From: Candidatus Microbacterium phytovorans
GTDB lineage: Bacteria; Actinomycetota; Actinomycetes; Actinomycetales; Microbacteriaceae
Direction: 5' to 3'
Length of the DNA: 64,000 nucleotides
Assembly: GCA_029202445.1 (NCBI GenBank)
Contig: CP119321.1
Location: forward strand, 1,860,001-1,924,000
Part shown: positions 45,213 to 54,421 of the stretch, one piece after another
Layout: the number at the start of each line of letters is the position of its first letter
How positions within the stretch are numbered: position 1 is the stretch's first letter
Made by a program: the position numbers and the translations under genes
Notes under the pieces: model-generated
Seen by the model: the letters and a program-made list of their open reading frames with translations, nothing else
What the model was told of the DNA's origin: nothing
The model's database searches: none

Positions 45213-46181
45213 ATGACGACGCTCGCGCGAGGACGGATGCCGCGGCCACCGCGCGATGTCGTCCCCGTTGCGGGGCCGCCCGTCGAGACCGTCTACCGCC
45301 CGTCGACGCCGATCGAAACGCAGCGGGCGATCGCGTTCCAGCAGCGGGGCGCGCACGACCCCGCGCAGCTGACGGCGGGAACGGTCATCTGGCGCGCCAG
45401 CCGCACGCCCGCGGGCATCGCGACGATCGCCGTGCGGGCGGAACGCCACGGCATCCGTGCGGCGGCGTGGGGGGCCGGCGCCGAGTGGGCCATCACCCAG
45501 CTCCCCCGGCTGTGCGGCGCCGACGATGGCCCCGGCGACTTCGACGCCTCACGGCATCCGCTCATCGCCGCGACTCATCATCGTCATCCCGGCTTGCGCC
45601 TCGGACGCACCGACCTCGTCTTCGACGCGCTCGCGAGCGCCGTGTTCGAACAGAAGGTGACGGGACTGCAGGCATTCGGCGCGTGGCGCGCGATCCTCAC
45701 TCGCTACGGCGAGCGCGCCCCCGGGCCTACGCCGCGACCGATGTTCGCCCCGCCCGCACACTGGCACAGCATCCCCAGCTGGGCGTGGCATCGCGCCGGC
45801 CTGGAGCCTCCGCAGTCACGCACGCTCGTCGCCGCCGCGACCAGACGGGAGTCGGTGGAACGCGCGGCCGACGCCGCGGCATCCGGTGACGCGCGCGACC
45901 GCGTACTGACGAGCCTGCGCGGCGTCGGCCTGTGGACGAGCGCCGAGACGCGTATTCGCGCGTACGGAGACCCGGATGCCGTCAGCGTCGGCGACTATCA
46001 CGTCGCTCACGAGGTGGGCTATGCGCTCACGGGGCACCGCGTCGACGACGACGGCATGCTGGAGCTTTTGGAGCCGTGGCGAGGGCAGCGCCAGCGCGTC
46101 ATCCGTCTGATCGGACTCAGCGGCGTGCGGGAGCCGCGCCGTGGACCGCGCCTCGCCCCCGAAGACCACCGCGACCGCTGA
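45213..46181 (+). CDS. AlkA-like DNA glycosylase (HhH-GPD superfamily)
   Basis: 322 residues. The helix-hairpin-helix region LTSLRGVGLWTSAETRIRAY near 230 is followed by DAVSVGDYHV, whose Asp is the likely catalytic residue, as in 3-methyladenine glycosylase II. FEQKVTGLQAFGAWRAIL near 147 fits the family core. It probably excises alkylated bases. The N-terminal ~100 residues are less conserved. It converges with the acidic 63-residue gene. Confidence 0.85.
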   Translation: MTTLARGRMPRPPRDVVPVAGPPVETVYRPSTPIETQRAIAFQQRGAHDPAQLTAGTVIWRASRTPAGIATIAVRAERHGIRAAAWGAGAEWAITQLPRLCGADDGPGDFDASRHPLIAATHHRHPGLRLGRTDLVFDALASAVFEQKVTGLQAFGAWRAILTRYGERAPGPTPRPMFAPPAHWHSIPSWAWHRAGLEPPQSRTLVAAATRRESVERAADAAASGDARDRVLTSLRGVGLWTSAETRIRAYGDPDAVSVGDYHVAHEVGYALTGHRVDDDGMLELLEPWRGQRQRVIRLIGLSGVREPRRGPRLAPEDHRDR

Positions 46182-46213
46182 GCCTCGTCGCCGATGAGGA
46201 GCGGGCGGGTGGA

Positions 46214-46405
46214 TCAGGCGGGAGCGCCCTCGTCCTCTTCGGGTTCGAAGGTCGACGCCTCGCCCGTGTGCCCCGCGGCGACACCGTCGGGATCGGGCGG
46301 GATGGTGCCGTCTTCGCCGAGCCCACCCGCCTTCTCGCTGACGTCGGTGTCGTCGCTGTCGAGATCGGAGTCGGCCGGCACGTCGCCGGTGGGGTTGCTC
46401 GTCAT
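46214..46405 (-). CDS. Small acidic hypothetical protein
   Basis: 63 residues, with many Asp, Glu and Gly (MTSNPTGDVPADSDLDSDDT) and probably disordered. Similar small acidic proteins are common in Microbacteriaceae. GAAAGG ribosome-site-like sequence before the ATG. Function unknown. Confidence 0.55.
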   Translation of the reverse strand: MTSNPTGDVPADSDLDSDDTDVSEKAGGLGEDGTIPPDPDGVAAGHTGEASTFEPEEDEGAPA

Positions 46406-46530
46406 GAGAGGACCTTTCCCGTCGCCGTCCGACGACGTGGTGCGTCACGCTACGCGTGCGACACCCGAATGCCACGCCCCTTGACCCGCGACCGCCCGCC
46501 GGGTAGTGCCCGACGTGCCCCGGGCGCCAG

Positions 46531-46590
46531 GGCGCCACTCTCCCGCCGTGGCGCCGGCGATTTGCGGCACCATGACAGCGAAGTGGCGCC
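46531..46590. repeat. Inverted repeat GGCGCCACT / AGTGGCGCC
   Basis: Arms of 9 bp at 46531-46539 and 46582-46590, with an additional GTGGCGCC between (46549-46555 region), in the 213-bp gap between the acidic protein and the aldo/keto reductase. No gene is seen here. It may be a third palindromic repeat family or a terminator of the reductase. Confidence 0.45.
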
Positions 46591-46618
46591 ATCCCCGTGA
46601 GAACCGCGCGTGGCGCGG

Positions 46619-47449
46619 CTACATCTCTTCGTGCGTGTCGGGGTCGCCGTCCCAGAGACGACCGCGCTCGAGCCCGCTGAGCGCAGCGATCTCCGCGTCG
46701 CTGAGGGTGAAGCCGAAGACGTCGGCGTTCTCGATCTGCCGAGCGGGGTCGGCCGACTTCGGGATGGGCGTCGAACCCAGTTGCGTGTGCCAGCGGAGCA
46801 CGGCCTGCGTCGGGGTGACGCCGTGGGCGGCGGCGACGTCGGTGACGGTCTGCTCCGTCAGCAACTCGCTGCGGCGCGCGAGCGGGCTCCAGCTCTCGGT
46901 ACGGATGCCGTGAGCATCGTGGAAGGCTCGCAGCGCGGTCTGGGGGAAATACGGGTGCAGCTCCACCTGGTTCACGGCGGGCACGACGCCCGTTTCGTCG
47001 ATGAGCCGCGTCAGCATCTTCTCCGTGAAGTTGGACACCCCGACCGACCCCACGAGACCCTCGTCGCGCAGCGCGACCATGGCGCGGTAGGTGTCGACGT
47101 ACTTGTCCACGCGCGGGTTCGGCCAGTGGATCAAGTACAGATCGATCCGCTCGAGTCCAAGCCTCTCCAGCGAGCCGCGCGCACTGCGCACGGTCTCGTC
47201 GAAGCCGTGGTCGCGGCCGGGCACCTTCGTCGTGACGATCAGCTGATCGCGGATGCCGGAGCGTCGCACCGCGTCGCCCACCTCCGCCTCGTTCTCGTAG
47301 TTGACCGCCGAGTCGAGGAGCCGGTAGCCGTTCTCGATCGCGGCGACCATGGCATCCACACCCTCCTCGCCGCGGAGGTTGTAGGTGCCGAGGCCGAGCT
47401 CGGGGAAGTCGGTGCCGTCGTTGAGCGCGAGGGTGGGGATCGTGACCAT
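46619..47449 (-). CDS. Aldo/keto reductase (2,5-diketo-D-gluconate reductase-like)
   Basis: 276 residues. The catalytic tetrad is present: Asp and Tyr in LLDSAVNYENE, Lys in IVTTKVPG and His in LYLIHWPNP. The nucleotide-binding end IPKSADPARQIENADVF points to NADPH. Substrate uncertain. Leaderless start, TAGCGT 7 nt upstream; earlier in-frame codons are shadow. Confidence 0.92.
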   Translation of the reverse strand: MVTIPTLALNDGTDFPELGLGTYNLRGEEGVDAMVAAIENGYRLLDSAVNYENEAEVGDAVRRSGIRDQLIVTTKVPGRDHGFDETVRSARGSLERLGLERIDLYLIHWPNPRVDKYVDTYRAMVALRDEGLVGSVGVSNFTEKMLTRLIDETGVVPAVNQVELHPYFPQTALRAFHDAHGIRTESWSPLARRSELLTEQTVTDVAAAHGVTPTQAVLRWHTQLGSTPIPKSADPARQIENADVFGFTLSDAEIAALSGLERGRLWDGDPDTHEEM

Positions 47450-47456
47450 GTCTGCC

Positions 47457-47462
47457 ACGCTA
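47457..47462 (-). promoter_or_regulatory. -10 box, leaderless aldo/keto reductase
   Basis: TAGCGT on the minus strand, 7 nt before the ATG at 47449. Confidence 0.55.
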
Positions 47463-47489
47463 CGCCCGTCGCGTCGCCGCCACGCTCGC

Positions 47490-47518
47490 TTGACGCGACA
47501 TCGCGCCCCCGCTAACGT
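47490..47518 (+). promoter_or_regulatory. Promoter of the rtcB leader
   Basis: TTGACG (47490-47495), 17-bp spacer, TAACGT (47513-47518); the 29-codon ORF starts 44 nt further on. Confidence 0.6.
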
Positions 47519-47562
47519 GTCAAGGCTGCGCCGACCGGCGCGGCATCCCATCGGAGGACGAC

Positions 47563-47652
47563 ATGGCCGCGCATTCGCGTGATCTCTTGCACCGGAATCT
47601 GGCACAGCCCAGCTTCCGCTACGAGTCGTACCCTCCGGCGCGCGCCGTCTGA
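47563..47652 (+). CDS. 29-residue leader ORF upstream of rtcB
   Basis: MAAHSRDLLHRNLAQPSFRY then ESYPPARAV. It has one of the best ribosome sites in the window: GGAGG ending 5 nt before the ATG. It follows a good promoter and is followed 15 nt later by an intrinsic terminator, which lies between it and rtcB. No homology recognised. It could be a leader peptide that controls read-through into rtcB, or an independent small protein. Confidence 0.55.
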   Translation: MAAHSRDLLHRNLAQPSFRYESYPPARAV

Positions 47653-47667
47653 CACCGTTACCGTCAC

Positions 47668-47699
47668 ACGCCCCGCACCGCACAGGTCCGGGGCGTTTT
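47668..47699 (+). terminator. Intrinsic terminator / attenuator before rtcB
   Basis: Stem ACGCCCCG (47668-47675) / CGGGGCGT (47689-47696), 13-nt loop, then TTTT. CACACG (47665) and CGTGTG (47701) flank it and can extend the pairing around the T-run. Only 56 bp separate it from the rtcB ATG. Confidence 0.75.
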
Positions 47700-47755
47700 C
47701 CGTGTGTCCTCTCCGCACGTGGTCTCCCTCGGACTCTCCACGAAGGAAAGGAACC

Positions 47756-48925
47756 ATGGAGAAGCTCACGAACAGGCTGCTGTCGTGGGCGAGCCTCATC
47801 GACGAGAAGACCGTCGAACAGGCCCGCACCTCGTCGCGCATGCCGTTCATCTACCCGCACCTGGCGCTCATGCCCGACGCGCACCTCGGCAAGGGGGCCA
47901 CCGTAGGGTCGGTCATCCCGACCCTCGGTGCCATCATGCCCGCAGCCGTCGGTGTCGACATCGGGTGCGGCATGATCGCCGTCCGCACGCAGTTCACGAA
48001 GGCGCAGCTCCTCGCTCGCGACCTCTCGGCTCTGCGGGAGCAGATCGAGCGCGCCATCCCGCTGTCGGCGGGTCGCGACAACCGCAAGGTCGTCGCGACC
48101 GCCGAGCCGCGGATCGCCGAGCTGGAGGAGCTCGCCGAGAAGAAGGGGTTCGACCCCGCCCGCTACGCCGGGCACTGGCGCAACCAGCTCGGTTCGCTCG
48201 GGTCGGGCAACCACTTCATCGAAGTGTCCGTCGACGAGACGGATGCCGTGTGGATGTTCCTCCACTCGGGTTCGCGAGGGGTCGGCAACAAGATCGCCAC
48301 GCACCACATCGCCGTCGCTCAGCGGCTCGCGAAGCAGTGGTGGATCGACCTGCCCGACCCCGACCTGGCCTACCTCGTCGAGGGCACGGAGGAGTTCCGG
48401 CGCTACATCGCGGAACTGCGGTGGGCCCAGCACTTCGCTCTCCTCAACCGTGAGGAGATGATGGATCGGGTCGCACGGCAGCTGTCGGAGACGATGGGCG
48501 AGGACGTGCAGGAACTCGAGCGGATCAACTGCCACCACAACTTCACGGAGAGCGAGAAGCACTTCGGGAAGCAGGTGTGGGTGTCGCGGAAGGGCGCGAT
48601 CCAGGCGGATGCCGGCAGGCCCGGCCTCATCCCGGGGTCGATGGGCACGGCATCCTATGTCGTGTCCGGCCTCGGCAACCCGCTGTCGCTCCACTCCTCG
48701 CCGCACGGCGCGGGGCGGGAGTTCTCGCGGACGGCCGCTCGGCGGACGTTCACGCACGAGCAGCTGCGGGAGGCGATGGTGGGGATCGAGTTCCGAGACA
48801 CCGACGCGTTCATCGACGAGATCCCGGCGGCCTACAAGCCGATCGACCGGGTGATGGCCGACGCGGCCGACCTCGTAGAGGTGCGGCACACGCTGCGGCA
48901 GCTCGTGAACGTGAAGGGCGACTGA
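47756..48925 (+). CDS. rtcB: RtcB-family RNA ligase
   Basis: 389 residues, the shorter actinobacterial form. Metal-binding residues: Asp and His in LMPDAHLGKGATVG, Cys in AVGVDIGCGM, and the GMP-accepting His region SSPHGAGREFSRTAARR. RtcB joins 2',3'-cyclic-phosphate or 3'-phosphate ends to 5'-OH ends, repairing RNA cut by toxins or stress. Strong AAGGAAAGGAA ribosome site. No rtcA, rtcR or archease is nearby. Expression probably depends on the upstream leader. Confidence 0.93.
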   Translation: MEKLTNRLLSWASLIDEKTVEQARTSSRMPFIYPHLALMPDAHLGKGATVGSVIPTLGAIMPAAVGVDIGCGMIAVRTQFTKAQLLARDLSALREQIERAIPLSAGRDNRKVVATAEPRIAELEELAEKKGFDPARYAGHWRNQLGSLGSGNHFIEVSVDETDAVWMFLHSGSRGVGNKIATHHIAVAQRLAKQWWIDLPDPDLAYLVEGTEEFRRYIAELRWAQHFALLNREEMMDRVARQLSETMGEDVQELERINCHHNFTESEKHFGKQVWVSRKGAIQADAGRPGLIPGSMGTASYVVSGLGNPLSLHSSPHGAGREFSRTAARRTFTHEQLREAMVGIEFRDTDAFIDEIPAAYKPIDRVMADAADLVEVRHTLRQLVNVKGD

Positions 48926-48960
48926 GGCTCCGGCCCTGCTGACCGCCGGGCCCCTGGCAC

Positions 48961-49017
48961 CCATGTCCCACTTTCGGTCGCTTCGCCGTGCGAAGACCGA
49001 CCGAAAGTGGGACATGG
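48961..49017. repeat. 57-bp palindromic element, CCGAAAGTGGGACAT family
   Basis: Perfect 20-bp arms, CCATGTCCCACTTTCGGTCG (48961-48980) and its complement (48998-49017); inside, CTTCGC/GCGAAG extends the stem. It lies between rtcB and the histidine kinase and shares its core with the array at 17548-17731. It may also terminate rtcB. Confidence 0.9.
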
Positions 49018-49082
49018 CCTGTTCGGGTTATCCCGAAGAGCGTTGTCCGGTCACCTCGGCGGCGGCGGGCGGGGCGCGGTCC

Positions 49083-49088
49083 TACCGT
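49083..49088 (+). promoter_or_regulatory. -10 box, leaderless sensor kinase operon
   Basis: TACCGT, 6 nt before the ATG at 49095. Confidence 0.55.
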
Positions 49089-49094
49089 GGAGTC

Positions 49095-50381
49095 ATGACC
49101 ACCGCAGCACCCCCGCGCCGACGGCCCGGAATCCTCCCCCACCTGGGGGCGATCGCCCAGCTCGCCACCCTCGGCATCGCCGGCGTCGTCGCCTTCACGA
49201 TCCTGCTGACCCTCCTGAGCGTCGGGGTGGGACTCATCCCGGTGCTCGGCATCGGTCTCCTCTTCCTCGTCGCCTTCGTCTACGTGCTGTGGGCGACCGC
49301 CTGGGTCGAGTACGAGCGGGTCGACGGCCTCTACGGCTACGGTCTCCCGCTCCTCCGGCTTCGGCCGAGCGCCGGACCCGGATTCGGCGGCTGGCTGCGC
49401 ACCCTCTGGCGCCAGTTCGTCGACGGCACGATGTGGCGCGGGGTCTCCAGCGCCGCCATCGGCACGATCCTCGGCTGGTTCGTCCTCCCTCTGCTCGCGG
49501 GCCTCGTCTCCGGTGTGGGTCTCCTGTTCGCCCCGCTCACCGGCGTCGCCCGGCTTCCGTGGACCGACCTGCAGATCGACACGACGTGGTCGGTGCTCGT
49601 CGGCATCCTGAGCATCCTCGCGAGCCTCGCGCTCCTCTTCGGGATCGCCGTGCTCCACGCCACCCTCACGCGGGCGATCCTCGTCCCGTCGCAGGAAGCC
49701 GCCCTCGCCGCCGAGGCCCGAGACGCCGGCGAACGTGCCCGCGCCGCGGGCGAACAGCGCGCCGGCGCGGTGCGGGCGAGCGAAGTGGAACGCACGAGAC
49801 TCGAACGCGACCTGCACGACGGGGTCCAGCCGCGACTCGTGTCCGTCGGGATGACGCTGGGCCTCGCCCAGCAGAAGATCGACAGCGACCCCGCCGCCGC
49901 CAAGGCGCTCATCGACGAAGCCCACACGTCGACGAAAGCGGCGATCACCGAACTGCGGCAGCTGGCCCGCGGCATCCACGCGTCCGTTCTCGACGACCGC
50001 GGACTCGATGCGGCACTGTCGGCCCTCGCCGGGCGCTCCCCGGTGCCGGTCGTGCTCGACGTGCGCCTCGACGGACGGTGCAGCCGCACGGCAGAAGCCG
50101 CCCTCTACTTCGCGATCGCCGAGTCGATCACCAACGCCGCGAAGCACTCCCGCGCGAGCGAATGCCGGGTCACCGTGCGGCGCCGCACCGACACCGAGTC
50201 CGGCGCCGTCACCCTGTGGGCACGCGTCGAGGACAACGGCGTGGGCGGGGCGCGCGTCATCGCCGGCGGGGGCCTCGACGGCATCGTCAACCGCATCGTC
50301 GCCGCGGGAGGCACCTCCCGCCTCGACAGCCCGACCGGCGGACCGACCGCCCTGGAGGTGAGCGTCCCGTGCGCATCCTGA
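49095..50381 (+). CDS. Two-component sensor histidine kinase (DesK/NarX class)
   Basis: 428 residues. The N-terminal half is a membrane sensor domain with TM helices near 20-65, 115-150 and 175-195. A coiled linker (AAEARDAGERARAAGEQRAG) precedes HisKA_3 ERDLHDGVQPRLVSVGMTLG (His near 241), then an HATPase (AIAESITNAAKHS; DNGVGG; GGLDGIVNRI). It phosphorylates the NarL-type regulator, with which it overlaps by 13 nt. The frame also runs upstream through the palindrome, but that is not coding. Confidence 0.92.
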   Translation: MTTAAPPRRRPGILPHLGAIAQLATLGIAGVVAFTILLTLLSVGVGLIPVLGIGLLFLVAFVYVLWATAWVEYERVDGLYGYGLPLLRLRPSAGPGFGGWLRTLWRQFVDGTMWRGVSSAAIGTILGWFVLPLLAGLVSGVGLLFAPLTGVARLPWTDLQIDTTWSVLVGILSILASLALLFGIAVLHATLTRAILVPSQEAALAAEARDAGERARAAGEQRAGAVRASEVERTRLERDLHDGVQPRLVSVGMTLGLAQQKIDSDPAAAKALIDEAHTSTKAAITELRQLARGIHASVLDDRGLDAALSALAGRSPVPVVLDVRLDGRCSRTAEAALYFAIAESITNAAKHSRASECRVTVRRRTDTESGAVTLWARVEDNGVGGARVIAGGGLDGIVNRIVAAGGTSRLDSPTGGPTALEVSVPCAS

Positions 50382-51055
50382 TCTGCGAAGACTCCGCTCT
50401 GCTGCGCGAGGGACTCGTCCGCGTGCTGGAAGACGCGGGCCACGTCGTGGTCGCGGCCCTGACGGATGCCGTCGGCCTCACCGCCGTCGTCGCCGACTCC
50501 GACCCCGAGCTCTGCATCCTCGACGTGCGGCTCCCCCCGACGTTCACCGACGAGGGCATCCGCGCCGCCCTCGCGCTGCGCGCCGCCCACCCCGACCTGC
50601 CCGTGCTGGTGCTCAGCCAGTACGTCGAGGAGCGCTACGCGAGCGACCTCATCACCTCGCACGGCGCCGCGCTCGGCTACCTCTTGAAGGATCGGGTCGC
50701 CGACGTGCGCGACTTCCTCCAGTCGATCGAGCAGATCGGCGCCGGGGCGACCGTGCTCGACCCCGAAGTGGTCGCCCAGCTCCTCACCCGTCGCGCCCGC
50801 GACGAGCGCATGGCACGACTCACCGATCGGGAGCGGACGGTGCTGGCCCTCATCGCGGAGGGCAAGAGCAACCAAGCCATCGCGCAGACGCTCTTCGTCA
50901 GCGAGGCCAGCGTCGAGAAGCACATCACGTCGCTCTTCCAGAAGCTCGACCTCGAACAGGACGAGCACGGCAACCGTCGCGTGCTCGCCGCCCTCGTGCA
51001 CCTGGAGCACGGCGGCGACCCCGACCACACTCCCCGAAACGGAGCAGTCCGATGA
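50369..51055 (+). CDS. NarL/FixJ-family response regulator
   Basis: 228 residues. Receiver domain with RILICEDSALLREGLVRVL and phospho-acceptor in ELCILDVRLPP; LuxR-type HTH LTDRERTVLALIAEGKSNQA near 150 with VSEASVEKHITSLFQKL. GTG start overlapping the kinase. It probably controls the DUF4097 gene that follows, among others. Confidence 0.94.
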   Translation: MRILICEDSALLREGLVRVLEDAGHVVVAALTDAVGLTAVVADSDPELCILDVRLPPTFTDEGIRAALALRAAHPDLPVLVLSQYVEERYASDLITSHGAALGYLLKDRVADVRDFLQSIEQIGAGATVLDPEVVAQLLTRRARDERMARLTDRERTVLALIAEGKSNQAIAQTLFVSEASVEKHITSLFQKLDLEQDEHGNRRVLAALVHLEHGGDPDHTPRNGAVR

Positions 51056-51948
51056 CCTACCCCGAGACCCCCACGACCACGCCGCCGGATGCCGTCGCCA
51101 CCGCCACGGCATCCGCGTCCGTCGCCTCCGCGTCCGCCTCATCCCCGTCCTCACCAGGGCCCCGCCGTACCTCGTCGAAGGTCGTCTCGACCCTCGCGAT
51201 CTGCGCCGGCGCCGTGCTGATCCTCGGCACCGTCGTCACCGGCGGCGTGTCGATCCTGCGCGCGGCGAGCGTCCACACGGGCGAGGTCACCGCCTCCGTC
51301 GCCGGTGTGCGCACCCTCGACCTGGATGCCAGTGCGGCGCAGGTCACCGTGAGCTTCGGGGCCGTCTCGGAGGCGACCCTGCGGGTGAGCGGCGGGTCGG
51401 GCGCCGACGACTGGACGCTCGGGCGCAACGGCGACCGCCTCGTCGTGGCATCCGATCGCGACATCTGGGCCCGCTGGGGATGGTTGCGCGAGCCCGAGAC
51501 CGTCGAGCTGGTGCTTCCGGCCTCCGCCGCCGGGCTCGACGCCGACCTCGACCTCGACAGCGGGTCGCTGCGCGCCGAGGGCGACTTCGGCGACCTCGCG
51601 GTGACCCTCGACGCGGGCTCGCTGCGGGTGACGGGCACGGCATCCGACCTCACGTCGGAGATCAACGCCGGCTCGGCCCGCTTCGACCTCGACGGTGTCG
51701 TCGACGCGCGGTTCGCCATCAGCGCCGGGTCGGTGGACGGTGCGCTGACGGGACCGACCCCGTCGTCGATCGTCGTCGATGTGAGCGCCGGCCGCCTCGA
51801 CCTCGCCGTGCCCGAGGGCGCCTACGCGCTCACGAGCGACGTGTCCGCCGGTGGGTTCCGACACGACCTCACCGTCGACCCCACGTCCCCGCACCGCGTC
51901 GACGTCACGGTGTCGGCCGGGTCGGTCGTGCTGCGCCCCGCCGACTGA
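51052..51948 (+). CDS. DUF4097-family beta-solenoid membrane-anchored protein
   Basis: 298 residues. A 40-residue Ala/Ser/Thr/Pro cytoplasmic tail, one TM helix (about 45-70), then an extracytoplasmic DUF4097 domain of short repeated strands (LDLDSGSLRAEGDFGDLAVT, LDAGSLRV, INAGSARF, ISAGSVDG, VSAGRLDL). Such proteins often sit beside envelope-stress kinases. Third gene of the operon (ATGA overlap). Confidence 0.82.
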   Translation: MTYPETPTTTPPDAVATATASASVASASASSPSSPGPRRTSSKVVSTLAICAGAVLILGTVVTGGVSILRAASVHTGEVTASVAGVRTLDLDASAAQVTVSFGAVSEATLRVSGGSGADDWTLGRNGDRLVVASDRDIWARWGWLREPETVELVLPASAAGLDADLDLDSGSLRAEGDFGDLAVTLDAGSLRVTGTASDLTSEINAGSARFDLDGVVDARFAISAGSVDGALTGPTPSSIVVDVSAGRLDLAVPEGAYALTSDVSAGGFRHDLTVDPTSPHRVDVTVSAGSVVLRPAD

Positions 51949-51956
51949 GGCTCGAC

Positions 51957-51988
51957 GCAGGCCCCCGGTGTTCCCGCCGGGGGCCTGC
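51957..51988 (+). terminator. Hairpin ending the kinase-regulator-DUF4097 operon
   Basis: GCAGGCCCCCGG (51957-51968) / CCGGGGGCCTGC (51977-51988), 12-bp perfect stem with an 8-nt loop, 8 bp after the stop; no T-run. Confidence 0.75.
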
Positions 51989-52079
51989 GGCGTTCGCGCG
52001 GCCGATGTGTGCACCGAAGCCCGTGCGGCCGCGGCTGTTTTGTCCGTCACACAGCCCCATGGCCCGGCGCGTTCAGCGC

Positions 52080-52085
52080 TAGCGT
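52080..52085 (+). promoter_or_regulatory. -10 box, leaderless pgi
   Basis: TAGCGT, 7 nt before the GTG at 52093, supporting this start over the GTG at 52084, which overlaps the box. Confidence 0.55.
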
Positions 52086-52092
52086 GGACTCC

Positions 52093-53775
<1,683 letters not shown>

Positions 53776-53799
53776 CCGTCCCTCCGGCGGAGGCGGCGG

Positions 53800-54354
53800 T
53801 CAGTCGCCGACGCGGGTGTGGATGCGTTCGCCGGCGGCGCTGAAGATGCTGAGGATCTCGGCCGGACCGTCGGCGGTGGCGCTGATGCTGTGCGGCACGG
53901 TCGTGTCGAACTCGGCCGCCTCGCCGCGCTCGATGAGGTGCTCGGTGCCGTCGAGGGCGAGCCGGATGCGACCGCTCAGCACGTAGAGCCACTCGTACCC
54001 GTCGTGAACGCGGGCGGCCGGGGCCGCGGTGGCCGGCGCGTACGTCACTTTGTAGGTCTTCACCGGCGCGTTCTCGAGGGTGAGCGGCGCGATCACCATG
54101 CCGTCGCGACGTTCGACCGCCCGCCGCACGCGGGGATCGGCGGTCTCGGCGGGCAGGAGGTCGTCGATGCGGATGCCGAGGCGCCTGGTCAACGGCAGCA
54201 GCAGCTCGAGCGTCGCCTGCCGCTTGCCCGACTCGAGCCGTGAGAGCGTGCTGGGCGAGATGCCGGCGCGGGCGGCGAGGTCGTTGAGCGTCCAGCCGCG
54301 GGACTGCCGCGCGGCGCGCAGGCGGGGTCCGACGTGGTCGAGTTCGGTGCGCAT
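53800..54354 (-). CDS. XRE-family regulator with C-terminal cupin domain
   Basis: 184 residues. HTH (about 8-65): RLRAARQSRGWTLNDLAARA then GISPSTLSRLESGKR; cupin_2 domain (about 105-180): HDGYEWLYVLSGRIRLALDG, LIERGEAAEFDTTVPHSI. The cupin probably senses a small molecule. CAAGAT 6 nt before the ATG suggests a leaderless start. It is divergent from the oxidoreductase-methyltransferase with a palindrome between, so it likely regulates both. Confidence 0.9.
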   Translation of the reverse strand: MRTELDHVGPRLRAARQSRGWTLNDLAARAGISPSTLSRLESGKRQATLELLLPLTRRLGIRIDDLLPAETADPRVRRAVERRDGMVIAPLTLENAPVKTYKVTYAPATAAPAARVHDGYEWLYVLSGRIRLALDGTEHLIERGEAAEFDTTVPHSISATADGPAEILSIFSAAGERIHTRVGD

Positions 54355-54362
54355 GCTCCCAT

Positions 54363-54390
54363 CTTGCCATTTCCGCAAGCGAGCTTGCCA
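54363..54390. promoter_or_regulatory. Operator-like repeats between XRE and oxidoreductase genes
   Basis: GCAAGC-GA-GCTTGC palindrome (54375-54388), with CTTGCCA direct repeats at 54363-54369 and 54384-54390. It sits in the 67-bp gap between divergent starts. Confidence 0.55.
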
Positions 54391-54421
54391 ACGTGCCGCG
54401 AAGCGTCGGAGGGTGGGACGC

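Noticed and set aside
48963..49094. Extended N-terminus of the sensor kinase beginning MSHFRS
   Set aside because: The extra residues are translated from the 57-bp palindrome (MSHFRS...RKWDM is a mirror effect). The ATG at 49095 has a -10 box 6 nt upstream and begins where the protein becomes sensible.
53776..53799. Terminator between pgi and the XRE gene
   Set aside because: CCTCCG/CGGAGG leaves a loop of one base or less and is too short to support a call.
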